Shown one piece after another: positions 47,118 to 55,947 of a stretch of 64,000 nt of DNA. Under the pieces are notes generated by a model that was not told where the DNA came from, made no database searches, and was given only the letters and a program-made list of their open reading frames with translations. Source of the DNA: Streptomyces sp. CB02959 (GTDB lineage Bacteria > Actinomycetota > Actinomycetes > Streptomycetales > Streptomycetaceae); assembly GCF_002803155.1 (NCBI RefSeq), contig NZ_NNBP01000019.1, forward strand, positions 1 through 64,000. Reading direction: 5' to 3'. The position numbers were made by a program, and so were the translations under genes. Every line of letters starts with the position of its first letter. Within the stretch, counting starts at the first letter, position 1.

Positions 47118-48803
47118 TCAGTGGCGCAGCCGCCGGGCGGCGATCCGCCATACGCTGCGCGGCCCGGACGCCACCCGCAGTGCCAGCGCACCACCGGTGG
47201 TCGAGTACGGCTGCGCCAACAGCACCAGCCGGCGCCGGCTGGGCAGCACCCGGCGCCGCAGACCGGCCCCCACGGCCCGCAGCCCCACCCCGATGGCGGT
47301 GCCGTCCGTGCAGGTCAGCCGGGCCGTCAGGTCCCACGGCTCGGGGTCGGCGGGGCGGGATCCGGGCACCTCGGTGAGCGGCGCGAGGTCCAGCGCCACC
47401 GTGGCCGTCCAGGCGGTGCCGTCGGCGGTGGGCTCAAGGGCGGCGGTGTACACCGGGCCGGGGCGGTCGTCGCGGCGGCGGTGCAGCGCGATGTCGACAC
47501 CGACCGGACCGGCCGCGGCCAGCCGGCCGTACAGGTCGTGGACGCGCAGCCGCAGCAGCCCGCCGGTGGCGCCCAGCACCGGATCGGCGTCGACGGTCAC
47601 CGGCAGGCTCGGGGACGCGTCGGTGCCCGGCACGTCCTCGTCCGCGGCGTCCACCGTGTCGAAGGCGCCGAGGCCGTCCAACCGCACCGCGGGCAGCTCC
47701 GCCGACCACACCGGGGCCCCGTCGCCGTCCGTCGCGTACGGGGGCAGCAGCCGTCCGGGCCGGGCCGCCAGCTGGGTCAGCCGGTCCAGGTCGCGGGGGG
47801 CGGTGGAGGCCAGGATGACGCGGGCCAGCCAGCGGGCCGGGGCGTGCGCGGCGGCCAGCTCGGCCTCCTCGAAGGAGGCCAGGTGGTCACGGGTCAGCTG
47901 CCACCACTCGGCCCGGTACTCCACGCTCCGGGTGTGCAGCTCACGGACGTACATCCGCAGGTCGTGGTCGAGGAACTTGGTCGCCGCGGCCTGCGTCAGC
48001 GCCTTCCGGCCGGCGTCGCCGAGGATCCGCAGGACGGTGCGGTGCGCCTCCAGGCGCTGCCGCCAGTTCGCGACGTCCTTGCGGTCCAGGGAGATCGACT
48101 GCTTCGCGGCGGCCCGCCGGACGTGCCACACGTAGACCGTGTCGGGAACCGTGGCGATCTTCGGGGCGGTGGCCAGCACCCGCGCGGTGAAGACGAAGTC
48201 CTCGTAGTGGTAGCGGCCTTCGGGGAACGCGATGCCGTGGCCGGTGAGGAACTCCCGGGCGTAGAGCTTGTTGACGCAGAGCGTGTCGCGGACCAGTTGC
48301 GGCGCGGCCTCGGGGCTGTCGTACACGGCCGGCTCGCGGTAGAGGGCCGGCTGCCAGGGCACATCGCGGCGGGCCGGCAGCTCCCGGCGCACACAGGCAC
48401 CCGCGGCGACCGGCGCCTGGTGCCGCAGCGCCGCGGACAGCAGGGCCGGCACCGCGCCCGGCGGCAGCACGTCGTCACTGTCGAGGAACATCACGTACCG
48501 GCCGGTGGCGGCCCGCAGCCCGTCGTTGCGCGGGGAACCGCAGCCGCCGCTGTTCTCGCCGCGGTGCAGGACCCGCAGCCGCGGCTCGGTGCGGGCCACG
48601 GCGTCCAGCGCGGCACCGGTGCCGTCGGTGGAGGCGTCGTCCACCGCGATCACCTCGGCGACCGCGTCCCCCTGCGCGAGCGCCGAACGCACCGCGTCGG
48701 CGACGTGCACGGCATCGTTGAAGGCGATGACGATGACGCTGACCTGCGCGGTTGGCGTGAGGGCGGGCCCAGGCTCTGACTCAAGGGCGTCATTCACAAG
48801 CAC
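47118..48803 (-). CDS. GT2 family glycosyltransferase
   Basis: 561 residues from GTG 48803; GTG 48797 is an alternative start. The N-terminal GT-A domain has VSVIVIAFNDAVHVADAVRS, IAVDDASTDGTG, the SGGCGSPRNDGLRAATGRYV loop and MFLDSDDVL (DxD), then YHYEDFVFTARVL. A C-terminal ~200-residue beta-rich region has no catalytic motif. A -10-like TAGATT (48811-48806) lies so close to the start that transcription may begin at 48797, giving a leaderless mRNA. It is followed by galE. It resembles the GT2 at 40,076 and the fusion at 49,105. Confidence 0.88.
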   Translation of the reverse strand: MLVNDALESEPGPALTPTAQVSVIVIAFNDAVHVADAVRSALAQGDAVAEVIAVDDASTDGTGAALDAVARTEPRLRVLHRGENSGGCGSPRNDGLRAATGRYVMFLDSDDVLPPGAVPALLSAALRHQAPVAAGACVRRELPARRDVPWQPALYREPAVYDSPEAAPQLVRDTLCVNKLYAREFLTGHGIAFPEGRYHYEDFVFTARVLATAPKIATVPDTVYVWHVRRAAAKQSISLDRKDVANWRQRLEAHRTVLRILGDAGRKALTQAAATKFLDHDLRMYVRELHTRSVEYRAEWWQLTRDHLASFEEAELAAAHAPARWLARVILASTAPRDLDRLTQLAARPGRLLPPYATDGDGAPVWSAELPAVRLDGLGAFDTVDAADEDVPGTDASPSLPVTVDADPVLGATGGLLRLRVHDLYGRLAAAGPVGVDIALHRRRDDRPGPVYTAALEPTADGTAWTATVALDLAPLTEVPGSRPADPEPWDLTARLTCTDGTAIGVGLRAVGAGLRRRVLPSRRRLVLLAQPYSTTGGALALRVASGPRSVWRIAARRLRH

Positions 48804-49104
48804 TAAATCTACATTTCGTGTCGACAGCAGCTCTTGGCGCGGGCGGGTTCGGGCCCCAGTTCTTCAGGGTCAGAGGGCGAAAACCGCCGAGCGGTTGCAG
48901 CGGCCGCCTACTTTTTCCGCCTCATTGCCGTCTCGTAACCAACCGGACCCCGGGACGAGGCCGCACGTCAACCCGCGCGGACGCTCCGCGAGGGCACCCG
49001 CACATGCTGTAACGACGCGGGCGCCGGGAGATGCCGATCCGGCCACCGCACACCGGCCCGACCCGCGCCGCCACCCGCGCGGCCCCGCCACCCGCCCACC
49101 CCCC
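48804..49104. other. 301 bp gap between two glycosyltransferase genes
   Basis: The left end is A+T rich for this genome (actaaatctacatttcg) and includes the -10-like TAGATT on the minus strand. The rest is G+C rich and shows no gene. I see no clear terminator for the fusion gene, which ends at 49105. Confidence 0.5.
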
Positions 49105-52100
49105 TCACTCCATGACCAGGTCCGCGACCCGCCCCGCCGCCCCGCCGTCGTCCAGATGGCAGAACGCCCGCCGGAACTCCTCATACGCCTCCGCGCTCGC
49201 CCGCGCCACCCCCGGCAGGTCCCCCAGCGCCTCCACCACCTCGCCCGTCGACGACAGCAGCGGACCCGGCACCCGCGCCTCGAAGTCGACACTGAATCCC
49301 CGCAGCGTGTCGCGGTAGTGCGCCAGGTCGGGGGTGAGGAACAGCATCGGCCGGCCGGTGCCCGCGAAGTCCGCGGCCAACGACGAGTAGTCGGTGACCA
49401 GCACGTCCGCGGCCAGCAGCAGCTCGGTCGCGTCCGGATACGACGACACGTCGACCGCGAACGGCGCATGGTGCGCCGGCAGCCGGTCGGGCACCTGCGG
49501 ATGGCTGCGCACCAGCACCACGTGGTCCCCGTCCAGCGCCGCCCGCGCCACGTCCAGGTCCAGCGGCAGATGCAGCCGGTGGTGGGAGGCGTCGTACGCC
49601 ACGTCGTCGCGCGGTGTCGGCGCGTACAGCACCACCCGCTGCTCCGGCCGCACACCCAGGTGGGCGCGGACCGCGGCGGCCACCTCGTCCCGGTCCGGGG
49701 CGTGCAGCGCGTCGGTCCGCGGCAGCCCGGTCTCCAGCAGCTTCCCGGCGTAACCGAGCGCCGACCGCAGCACCGGGGTGCTCGCCGCGTTCGGCGACAG
49801 CAGCACGCTCCACTGCCGGCCCAGCCGCGGCCGCGCCGCCAGGTGCGCCAGCCCCCCGCACAGCGTCCCCGCCAGGTCCGCCCCGATCCGCTTCAGCGGC
49901 GTCCCGTGCCACGTCTGGATCACCCGCTGCCCGGCCCGCCGCACGAACCAGCGCGGCAGATGGGTGTTGGTGACGATCCAGTGGCTGTGCGCCAGCACCC
50001 CGTGCCAGGCCGCACTGCCCACCACCACCGGCCGGGCCGACGGCGGCACCGCGGTCTGCGCGTCCCGCACCGCCCACAGGTGCTCCACGTCCATCCCCCG
50101 CCGCACCAGCTCCTCGTGCACCGCCCGCGGCGAATCCCCGTACGCCCGGCCGCCGAAGCTGCTGTACAGGACGGTGTCCCGGAGCGGCCGCGAGCGGTGC
50201 AGCGGATAGTGCTGCTCGCGCAGCACCCGACGCCGGTACGGGCCCCGGTCGACCGGCGGCACCGCCGGCCCGGCCGCCACGAACACCTCGTCGTACCGCA
50301 CCCGGTCCACCGTGAACGGCTTGCCGCGCACCGTCCGCGTCACCGGCAGCCCGTCGAAGACCGACGGCGCGTACCGCACCGGCGCATCCAGCGGCGACCC
50401 CGCCGCCCCCTGCGCCCGCAGGTGCAGCGTCCAGCGGCCCTCCCGCAGCGGCACCTCCCCGGCCAGCGACGGCAGCGCGGCCAGCGGCAGCGCGCAGTGG
50501 AACCGCCCGCTGTCGTGGACGGCCGGGAAGACCGCCTCGGTGGCGTGCGCGGTGTGCTTGAGGACCAGCTCCGGGGCGGGCGGCGCGGCGTCCGGCAGCG
50601 TCCCCGCCAGCAGCAGCGTCCCGTCCGTCCGCCACACCACCCGGTCCACGTACGGCTGCGGGACCCGGTCCTGCAGCACCAGTTCCCCGGCCGGCGACGC
50701 GGCCGCCACCACCTCCCGGCCGTGCGGCAGCGGATGGGCCACCGGCGCCGACCCCGGCGGGCAGACGACCGGGTCGGTGCCGCCGCCGGGCAGCACCAGC
50801 TCCGGCAGCCAGGTCTCGGTGTGCGGCGGCGGGACCGCGGCCGGCTCACCGTCCCGCGCGGGCCGGGCCGCGGCCAGCACGTCCAACCGCACCCGGACGA
50901 CGCACCGCCCGCCACCGGCCCCGGCGAGCTCGGACCCGTGCCCGTCCCCGCTGTCGTGCCGCTGCCCGTCCCCGTCCCCGTGCCGGTCGGGGCCCGCCGC
51001 GTCCGCGCGGGCCCCGCCATCCGGGGCCTCCGGGACCGGCGTCACTGCCGTCACTGCCGGGGCCTCCGAGGTAGCCGGGATCGTCAGGGCCGCCCCGCCA
51101 TCCCCCTCCGCCGCCCCCTCCACCGGGAACGACAGCACCGTCCCCGTCCCCCGGTGCGTCAACCGCAGCGCCACCGGCGCCGGCCCCGGCGCGGCCACCG
51201 CCAACTCCAGCGCCCCGCCCACCACCCGCGGCGGCTCCGCCAACCGCCGCACCCCGCAGGACACCGCGATCCGCAGCCGCCCGTCCACATACCGCGGCGT
51301 CACCCGCACCCCGTCCGCGCCCTCGTACCCGCCCGGCGCCGCCCCCGACCCGCTGTCCGGCGCCGCCAACCCCCCGGACCGCACCACCCCCGCCGACGCC
51401 ACCAGCACCTCCACCCGCCACTCGCCGTCCGCCGGCCGCCCGCCCCGCCGCAGCCGCGCCGGATCCAGCCGCAGCTCGAACCCCGACCAGTCGTAGCAGT
51501 GCAGCTCCTGCCCGGACGCCGCGGTCGCCTCCGGCATCGCCACCGTCCGCAGCGGCAGCACGATCCGCCGCCGCCCGCACGACAGCACCACCGTCCGCAG
51601 CGCACCGTGCCGCGACCCGGCCGGCAGGTTCCGCACGTAGGCCCACCCCCGCAGCAGCAGCACCCCGCCCCGCCACACCGCCTCCCGGACCTCCGCCCGC
51701 ACCGGGAAGTCCGCCCGCTCCAGCCGCACCACCCCCGCCGGCAACGCGACCGGCGGCGCCACCCGCCGCCGCAGCGGCGGCCCGACCACCGCGAAACCCC
51801 CCGGATTGCGCGCCTCGTGCGCCAGCAGCGTCCCCAGATCCGCCAACCGCCCGGCCCGCACCAGATACCAGCGCATCCGCAGCTCCACCGGCAACGCCCG
51901 CAACAGCCGCGGATCGGTCCGCGCCAGGAAGTCCCGCGCACAGTCCAGAAGCGCCGTCCGCACCTCCGGCGCCGCCCCCGGCGCCGCCGCCACCAGGTCC
52001 ACCAGCCCCTCGGTCAACTGCGCCCGGTCGTAGTCCGCCCGCAGCCGCCCGCACGCCGGGCGCACCGGATCGGCCAGCAGCGCCCGCATCCGCGCCACCG

Positions 52101-52803
52101 CCGCGAACCGGTCCCGCACCCCCTGCGCACTCGGCCGCCGGTGCCGCCCCGCACCCTCCGGCAGCCGCCAGTAGCAGACGTGCTCGTGCAGCACGTCCAC
52201 CGCCTCCGCCAGCACGTGCGCGGGCAGCGCCACCGCCGCACCGTCGCACAACTCCCCCTCGGGGAAAGCGAACCGGTGCCGCTCCCAGAAGGAGCGACGG
52301 AACACCTTGTTCCGTACGAAGTGGTCACCGAGCAGCGCCGGATCCTCACCGATATGGGTGCGCAGCACCGTCTCCCGGGCCGCCGGATGGTCCACCGACT
52401 GGCTCCGCCCTGCCACCCCCAACCGGTAGACGTTCCCGGTCGCCAGATCCGCCCCCGACTTGTCCAGCAACCCCACCAGATCCTCGTACGCCCGCGGCAG
52501 CAGCACGTCGTCCGGCGCCAGGAACGCCAGGTACTCCGTATGCGGAAAGACGTGCCGGGCACCGGCGTTCCACCCCCCGCCCCGGCCCCCGCCGCCGTGG
52601 TGCACCACCCGGAACCGCGGATCCCGCTCCACCCACCGCCGCCACCGGCCCGGCGGCGACCCCTCCGGCGGCCCGTCGTCCACCAGCACCACGTCCAGTT
52701 CCGCCAGCGTCTGGGCCGCCACCGACTCCAGACACTCCTCCACATGGCGTGCGGACCCCGCACCGGGTGGGACCGGGACGACAACGGTGAGCCGAGGCTT
52801 CAT
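49105..52803 (-). CDS. GT2 glycosyltransferase fused to TagF-like polyol-phosphate transferase
   Basis: 1,232 residues from ATG 52803. Residues 1-230 are a GT2 domain (KPRLTVVVPVPPGAGSARHV, VVLVDDGPPEGS, FLAPDDVLLP where DxD is APDD). Residues ~300-850 are several beta-rich segments. The C-terminus (about 850-1232) is a CDP-glycerol:poly(glycerophosphate) glycerophosphotransferase domain: WIVTNTHLPRWFVRRAGQRV, IQTWHGTPLKRIG, and a late VTDYSSLAADFAGTGRPMLF. TagF-type enzymes polymerise glycerol- or ribitol-phosphate units. The fusion could both add a sugar and extend a polyol-phosphate chain. It is divergent from a methyltransferase gene. The GT2 DxD is less canonical than its paralogues, so that half may be impaired. 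Confidence 0.9.
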   Translation of the reverse strand: MKPRLTVVVPVPPGAGSARHVEECLESVAAQTLAELDVVLVDDGPPEGSPPGRWRRWVERDPRFRVVHHGGGGRGGGWNAGARHVFPHTEYLAFLAPDDVLLPRAYEDLVGLLDKSGADLATGNVYRLGVAGRSQSVDHPAARETVLRTHIGEDPALLGDHFVRNKVFRRSFWERHRFAFPEGELCDGAAVALPAHVLAEAVDVLHEHVCYWRLPEGAGRHRRPSAQGVRDRFAAVARMRALLADPVRPACGRLRADYDRAQLTEGLVDLVAAAPGAAPEVRTALLDCARDFLARTDPRLLRALPVELRMRWYLVRAGRLADLGTLLAHEARNPGGFAVVGPPLRRRVAPPVALPAGVVRLERADFPVRAEVREAVWRGGVLLLRGWAYVRNLPAGSRHGALRTVVLSCGRRRIVLPLRTVAMPEATAASGQELHCYDWSGFELRLDPARLRRGGRPADGEWRVEVLVASAGVVRSGGLAAPDSGSGAAPGGYEGADGVRVTPRYVDGRLRIAVSCGVRRLAEPPRVVGGALELAVAAPGPAPVALRLTHRGTGTVLSFPVEGAAEGDGGAALTIPATSEAPAVTAVTPVPEAPDGGARADAAGPDRHGDGDGQRHDSGDGHGSELAGAGGGRCVVRVRLDVLAAARPARDGEPAAVPPPHTETWLPELVLPGGGTDPVVCPPGSAPVAHPLPHGREVVAAASPAGELVLQDRVPQPYVDRVVWRTDGTLLLAGTLPDAAPPAPELVLKHTAHATEAVFPAVHDSGRFHCALPLAALPSLAGEVPLREGRWTLHLRAQGAAGSPLDAPVRYAPSVFDGLPVTRTVRGKPFTVDRVRYDEVFVAAGPAVPPVDRGPYRRRVLREQHYPLHRSRPLRDTVLYSSFGGRAYGDSPRAVHEELVRRGMDVEHLWAVRDAQTAVPPSARPVVVGSAAWHGVLAHSHWIVTNTHLPRWFVRRAGQRVIQTWHGTPLKRIGADLAGTLCGGLAHLAARPRLGRQWSVLLSPNAASTPVLRSALGYAGKLLETGLPRTDALHAPDRDEVAAAVRAHLGVRPEQRVVLYAPTPRDDVAYDASHHRLHLPLDLDVARAALDGDHVVLVRSHPQVPDRLPAHHAPFAVDVSSYPDATELLLAADVLVTDYSSLAADFAGTGRPMLFLTPDLAHYRDTLRGFSVDFEARVPGPLLSSTGEVVEALGDLPGVARASAEAYEEFRRAFCHLDDGGAAGRVADLVME

Positions 52804-53056
52804 GGGCGGACGAGCCTTTCCGGACTGGCGGACCACGGGACCAACCCCGGGGCACACACGGGACGATGCGGCCGACTCGTCCCTCAACTCGTCCATCGGC
52901 GACCCGGTCACCGGCGCTGCGCTGAAAGGGTGAGGCGAAGGTGCGGCGGAACGGCCCGTGACCGCGCGATGGCGTAGACCGTGGGACAGCGTGCCCGGCG
53001 CCCCGCGCACCGGACACCGGCAACCGCCCGCCGCCCAGGAAGGTGACCGCCCCGCG

Positions 53057-53746
53057 ATGCCCGGCCGAACCGACAGCTCCGCCGCCACCGACCGCCCCGA
53101 CACCGCGGCCCCCGCACCCGGTACCCCCGCCGCCCGCACCCCGCACCCGGCCGGCACCGCCCCGGCCGCCTCCACCGTCCGCCTCCCCGTCCTCCACGAA
53201 CGCGGCGGCCTGGCCCGACTGCTGCCCGCCCGGCCCCCGTTCGCCCGGCAACTGCGCCGGATCGGCCCCGGCCGCGTCCTGGAGATCGGCTGCGGCGACG
53301 GCGACACCCTCGCCGCCTGCGCCCCCGGCAGCGTCGGCATCGACCACGACCCGCGGTCCGTCGCCCACTGCCGCGCCCGCGGCCTGACCGCCTACACCGC
53401 CGACGCCTTCCTGGCCGGCCCGCACGCCCGCCCCGGCGCCTTCGACGCGCTGCTCACCGCCCACGTCCTGGAACACCTCGACGACGAACAGGTCGAGGAC
53501 CTGCTGCGCGCCTACGTCCCCTATGTCCGGCCCGGCGGCGGCGTCCTGCTGATCACCGCCCAGGAGGCCGGCCACCGCGCCGGCCCGGAACCCGTCCGCT
53601 TCACCGACTTCACCCTGCTGCGGGCCTTCGCCGAAGCCGCCGGGCTCGCGGTCCGGCGCACCTACTCCCACCCGCTGCCGCGGACCGCCGGACGGGTCCT
53701 GCGCGCGAACTCCTTCGTCCTGGTCGGCCAGGTGCCCCGGGGCTGA
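53057..53746 (+). CDS. class I SAM-dependent methyltransferase
   Basis: 229 residues from ATG 53057. The first ~40 residues are a Pro/Ala-rich tail. The SAM-binding motif I is VLEIGCGDGDTLAACAP (residues ~73-89), motif II HCRARGLTAYTADAF, and post-motif FDALLTAHVLEHLDDEQVED fits Methyltransf_11/25-type enzymes. The acceptor is unknown; the neighbours favour a sugar or lipid in the wall polymer. It is divergent from the GT2-TagF fusion and convergent with the next methyltransferase. Confidence 0.87.
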   Translation: MPGRTDSSAATDRPDTAAPAPGTPAARTPHPAGTAPAASTVRLPVLHERGGLARLLPARPPFARQLRRIGPGRVLEIGCGDGDTLAACAPGSVGIDHDPRSVAHCRARGLTAYTADAFLAGPHARPGAFDALLTAHVLEHLDDEQVEDLLRAYVPYVRPGGGVLLITAQEAGHRAGPEPVRFTDFTLLRAFAEAAGLAVRRTYSHPLPRTAGRVLRANSFVLVGQVPRG

Positions 53747-53791
53747 ACCGGCCCGGCCCGGCCCACCCCGGCGCCCCGCCCGCCCGACGGA

Positions 53792-54739
53792 TCAGCGACC
53801 CGCCGGCCCCGAGCGCCCACGCGCCCGCACCAGTGCCCGGGTCACGATCGGCGGCAGCACGTCCCGCGCGACCCGCCGCAGCACACCCCGCGGCGGCCGC
53901 GCCGCCGGACCCGCGGCGGCCGGCCGGGCCGCCGCCGCCGGCTTCCCCGCCGGCCGCTCCGGCGCCTTGTGGCGGGACACCGGGTGCGCCGGCTCCTTCG
54001 CACCCTTGGCACTCAACCGCACCAGCGGCGCACCGTTGACCTCCTGCACCTCGTGCCACACGTCACCGCGCTCCGCCAACCACCCCAGCAGCGCCGCCCG
54101 GTACGGCTCCGGGTCCCCCCACGTGCCGTAGAACTTGGTGCCGGTGACGCAGATCGGCCGCAGCCCGTGGTCCGTCACCGCCTGCCACGTGGCGGCGGCC
54201 ACCCCCGGGCAGTGCTCGGCCCGGTAGTCGTCCATCACCACCACCCCCCGGTCGGTCAGCAGCTCCCGCACCGCCAGGATGTCGCCGTGCACGTGCTCGT
54301 ACAGATGCGACGCGTCGATGTGCGCGAACCGCACACTGCCCGCCGCGACATGCTCGCTCACCGAGGAGCTCAGCCCCTGCACGATGACCGGCAACTCCTC
54401 GTGGAACGAGAGGTAGTTGGCCTCGAACGCGCGACGCGTCAGGGTCGCGTACGACTTCGCCATCTCCCGGGAGTTCGAGGCGTCCTCGGCCGGCGAGTCG
54501 AACAGGTCGCAGACCGTGAACCGCTCCTCCGGGCGGAGCCGCGCACCCAGGAAGATCGCGCTCTTCCCCATGTACGCGCCCAGCTCCAGCAGGTCACCCG
54601 CCACCGCACCGTCCTGCTGATGCCGCAGGAACCAGTCGAAGAGCAGCTGATCGGCGGTGAAGAACCACCCCTTGACCTCGGACAACCGGGTCGGGCGCGG
54701 CAGGTGGTCGGCACTCTGGTCTGCGGTCACGGCAGTCAT
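53792..54739 (-). CDS. class I SAM methyltransferase, Methyltransf_24 / TylF-like
   Basis: 315 residues from ATG 54739 with GGAGA about ten bases upstream. Motif I is LLELGAYMGKSAIFLGARLR, followed by VCDLFDSP; metal-binding-type acid residues appear in FAHIDASHLYEHVHGDILAV and VVMDDYRAEHCPGVA. Family members methylate sugar hydroxyls (TylF-like) or other natural product groups. The C-terminal ~65 residues are an Ala/Pro/Arg-rich basic tail unlike the catalytic part. With the other methyltransferase it may O-methylate a wall glycopolymer; that is inference. Confidence 0.82.
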   Translation of the reverse strand: MTAVTADQSADHLPRPTRLSEVKGWFFTADQLLFDWFLRHQQDGAVAGDLLELGAYMGKSAIFLGARLRPEERFTVCDLFDSPAEDASNSREMAKSYATLTRRAFEANYLSFHEELPVIVQGLSSSVSEHVAAGSVRFAHIDASHLYEHVHGDILAVRELLTDRGVVVMDDYRAEHCPGVAAATWQAVTDHGLRPICVTGTKFYGTWGDPEPYRAALLGWLAERGDVWHEVQEVNGAPLVRLSAKGAKEPAHPVSRHKAPERPAGKPAAAARPAAAGPAARPPRGVLRRVARDVLPPIVTRALVRARGRSGPAGR

Positions 54740-54950
54740 GTGCGGTCCGTCTCCAGACGGTCGGGAATCGAGGGCGATATACGACACGAGGGCGCGGCGC
54801 GGCACCGGAATCCGGCCACGCGCGCGCAGGACCCCGGTCGCACCATGCGTTTCACGGAGCGGCGCCATCGTGGGGCAGCAACATGAACGGAAGGTGAGCG
54901 GCGCCCCCGGCTCCGGTCATCTCCGCCGTCCCACCGCGGCGGACCCGGCG

Positions 54951-55010
54951 GCCGGACGGCGAGCGCCGCGGCCGGACGGCGAGCGCCGCGGCCCTACGGT
55001 GAGCACGGCG
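54951..55010. repeat. three tandem 20-bp repeats after ABC permease
   Basis: Two identical copies (54951-54970, 54971-54990) of a 20-bp unit beginning GCCGGACGGCG are followed by a diverged third copy (54991-55010). They end one base before the stop of the MalG-type permease on the minus strand. The unit is partly self-complementary, so the array could form a terminator or an RNA-stabilising structure. Confidence 0.7.
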
Positions 55011-55011
55011 G

Positions 55012-55947
55012 TCACTTCACCGCGCCCGCCATCACCCCCGACACGAACTGCCGCTGGAAGGCGAAGAACACCACCAACGGCACCACCATCGACAGGAACG
55101 CCCCCGGCGCCAGCACATCGATGTTGTTGCCGAACTGCCGCACCTCCTGCTGCAACGCCACCGTGATCGGCGGATGCCCGCTGTCCGCGAAGATCAACGC
55201 GATCAGCATGTCGTTCCACACCCACAGGAACTGGAAGATCCCCAACGACGCGATCGCCGGCCCGCCGAGCGGCATCACCACCCGCGTGAACAGCCGCAGC
55301 TCACCCGCCCCGTCCAGGCGCGCCGCCTCCAGCAGCTCCCGCGGGATCTCCGCGAAGAAGTTCCGCAGCAGGAACACCGCGAACGGCAACCCGAACGCCG
55401 TGTGGAACAGCACCACCCCGGCCGTCGTCTCGAACAACCCCACCGCACCGAACAGCTTCGCCACCGGAATCAGCGCCACCTGCACCGGCACCACCAGCAG
55501 CCCCACCACCACCATGAACCAGGCATCCCGCCCCGGGAACTCCAGCCACGCGAAGGCATAACCCGCCAACGACCCGATCACCACCACCAGCACCGTCGCC
55601 GGCACCGTGATCGCCGCCGTCGTCACCAGCGACCCCATCACCTTCCCGTTCGACAGCAAATGGCTGTAGTTGTCGAACGTCAACTGCGCGGGCCGGGTGA
55701 ACACCTGCCACCAACCCGACTCGGCGATCTGCGCCGGACTGCGCAACGACGACAGCAGCAGCCCCACCGACGGCATCAACCAGAACAACGCCACCAGCAC
55801 CAGGAACACCCGCACCGCACCGCCCCCGGTGCGCGCCGCGAGCCGCGCGGCCACCGACGGCCCGCCACCCGCCCGCCGCCCCCGCGCACGGACCCCTCGA
55901 CCGGCCGGCCCCGCGGCCCCGTCCACGGCCGACATCGACGACGTCAT
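55012..55947 (-). CDS. carbohydrate ABC permease, MalG type
   Basis: 311 residues. A ~40-residue N-terminal tail precedes six helices. The EAA motif for ATPase contact is EAARLDGAGELRLFTRVVMP near residue 210. The final FFAFQRQFVSGVMAGAVK is the MalG-type C-terminus. Overlapping ATGA with the MalF-type gene shows coupling. The operon has no ATPase gene, as is common in Streptomyces where the shared MsiK ATPase serves many sugar importers. Confidence 0.93.
   Translation of the reverse strand: MTSSMSAVDGAAGPAGRGVRARGRRAGGGPSVAARLAARTGGGAVRVFLVLVALFWLMPSVGLLLSSLRSPAQIAESGWWQVFTRPAQLTFDNYSHLLSNGKVMGSLVTTAAITVPATVLVVVIGSLAGYAFAWLEFPGRDAWFMVVVGLLVVPVQVALIPVAKLFGAVGLFETTAGVVLFHTAFGLPFAVFLLRNFFAEIPRELLEAARLDGAGELRLFTRVVMPLGGPAIASLGIFQFLWVWNDMLIALIFADSGHPPITVALQQEVRQFGNNIDVLAPGAFLSMVVPLVVFFAFQRQFVSGVMAGAVK

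Noticed and set aside
48505..52977. Plus-strand open frame of 1,490 codons opposite two glycosyltransferase genes
   Set aside because: The translation is a Pro/Arg/His-rich string, typical of a mirror frame. The minus strand has clear glycosyltransferase and TagF motifs.
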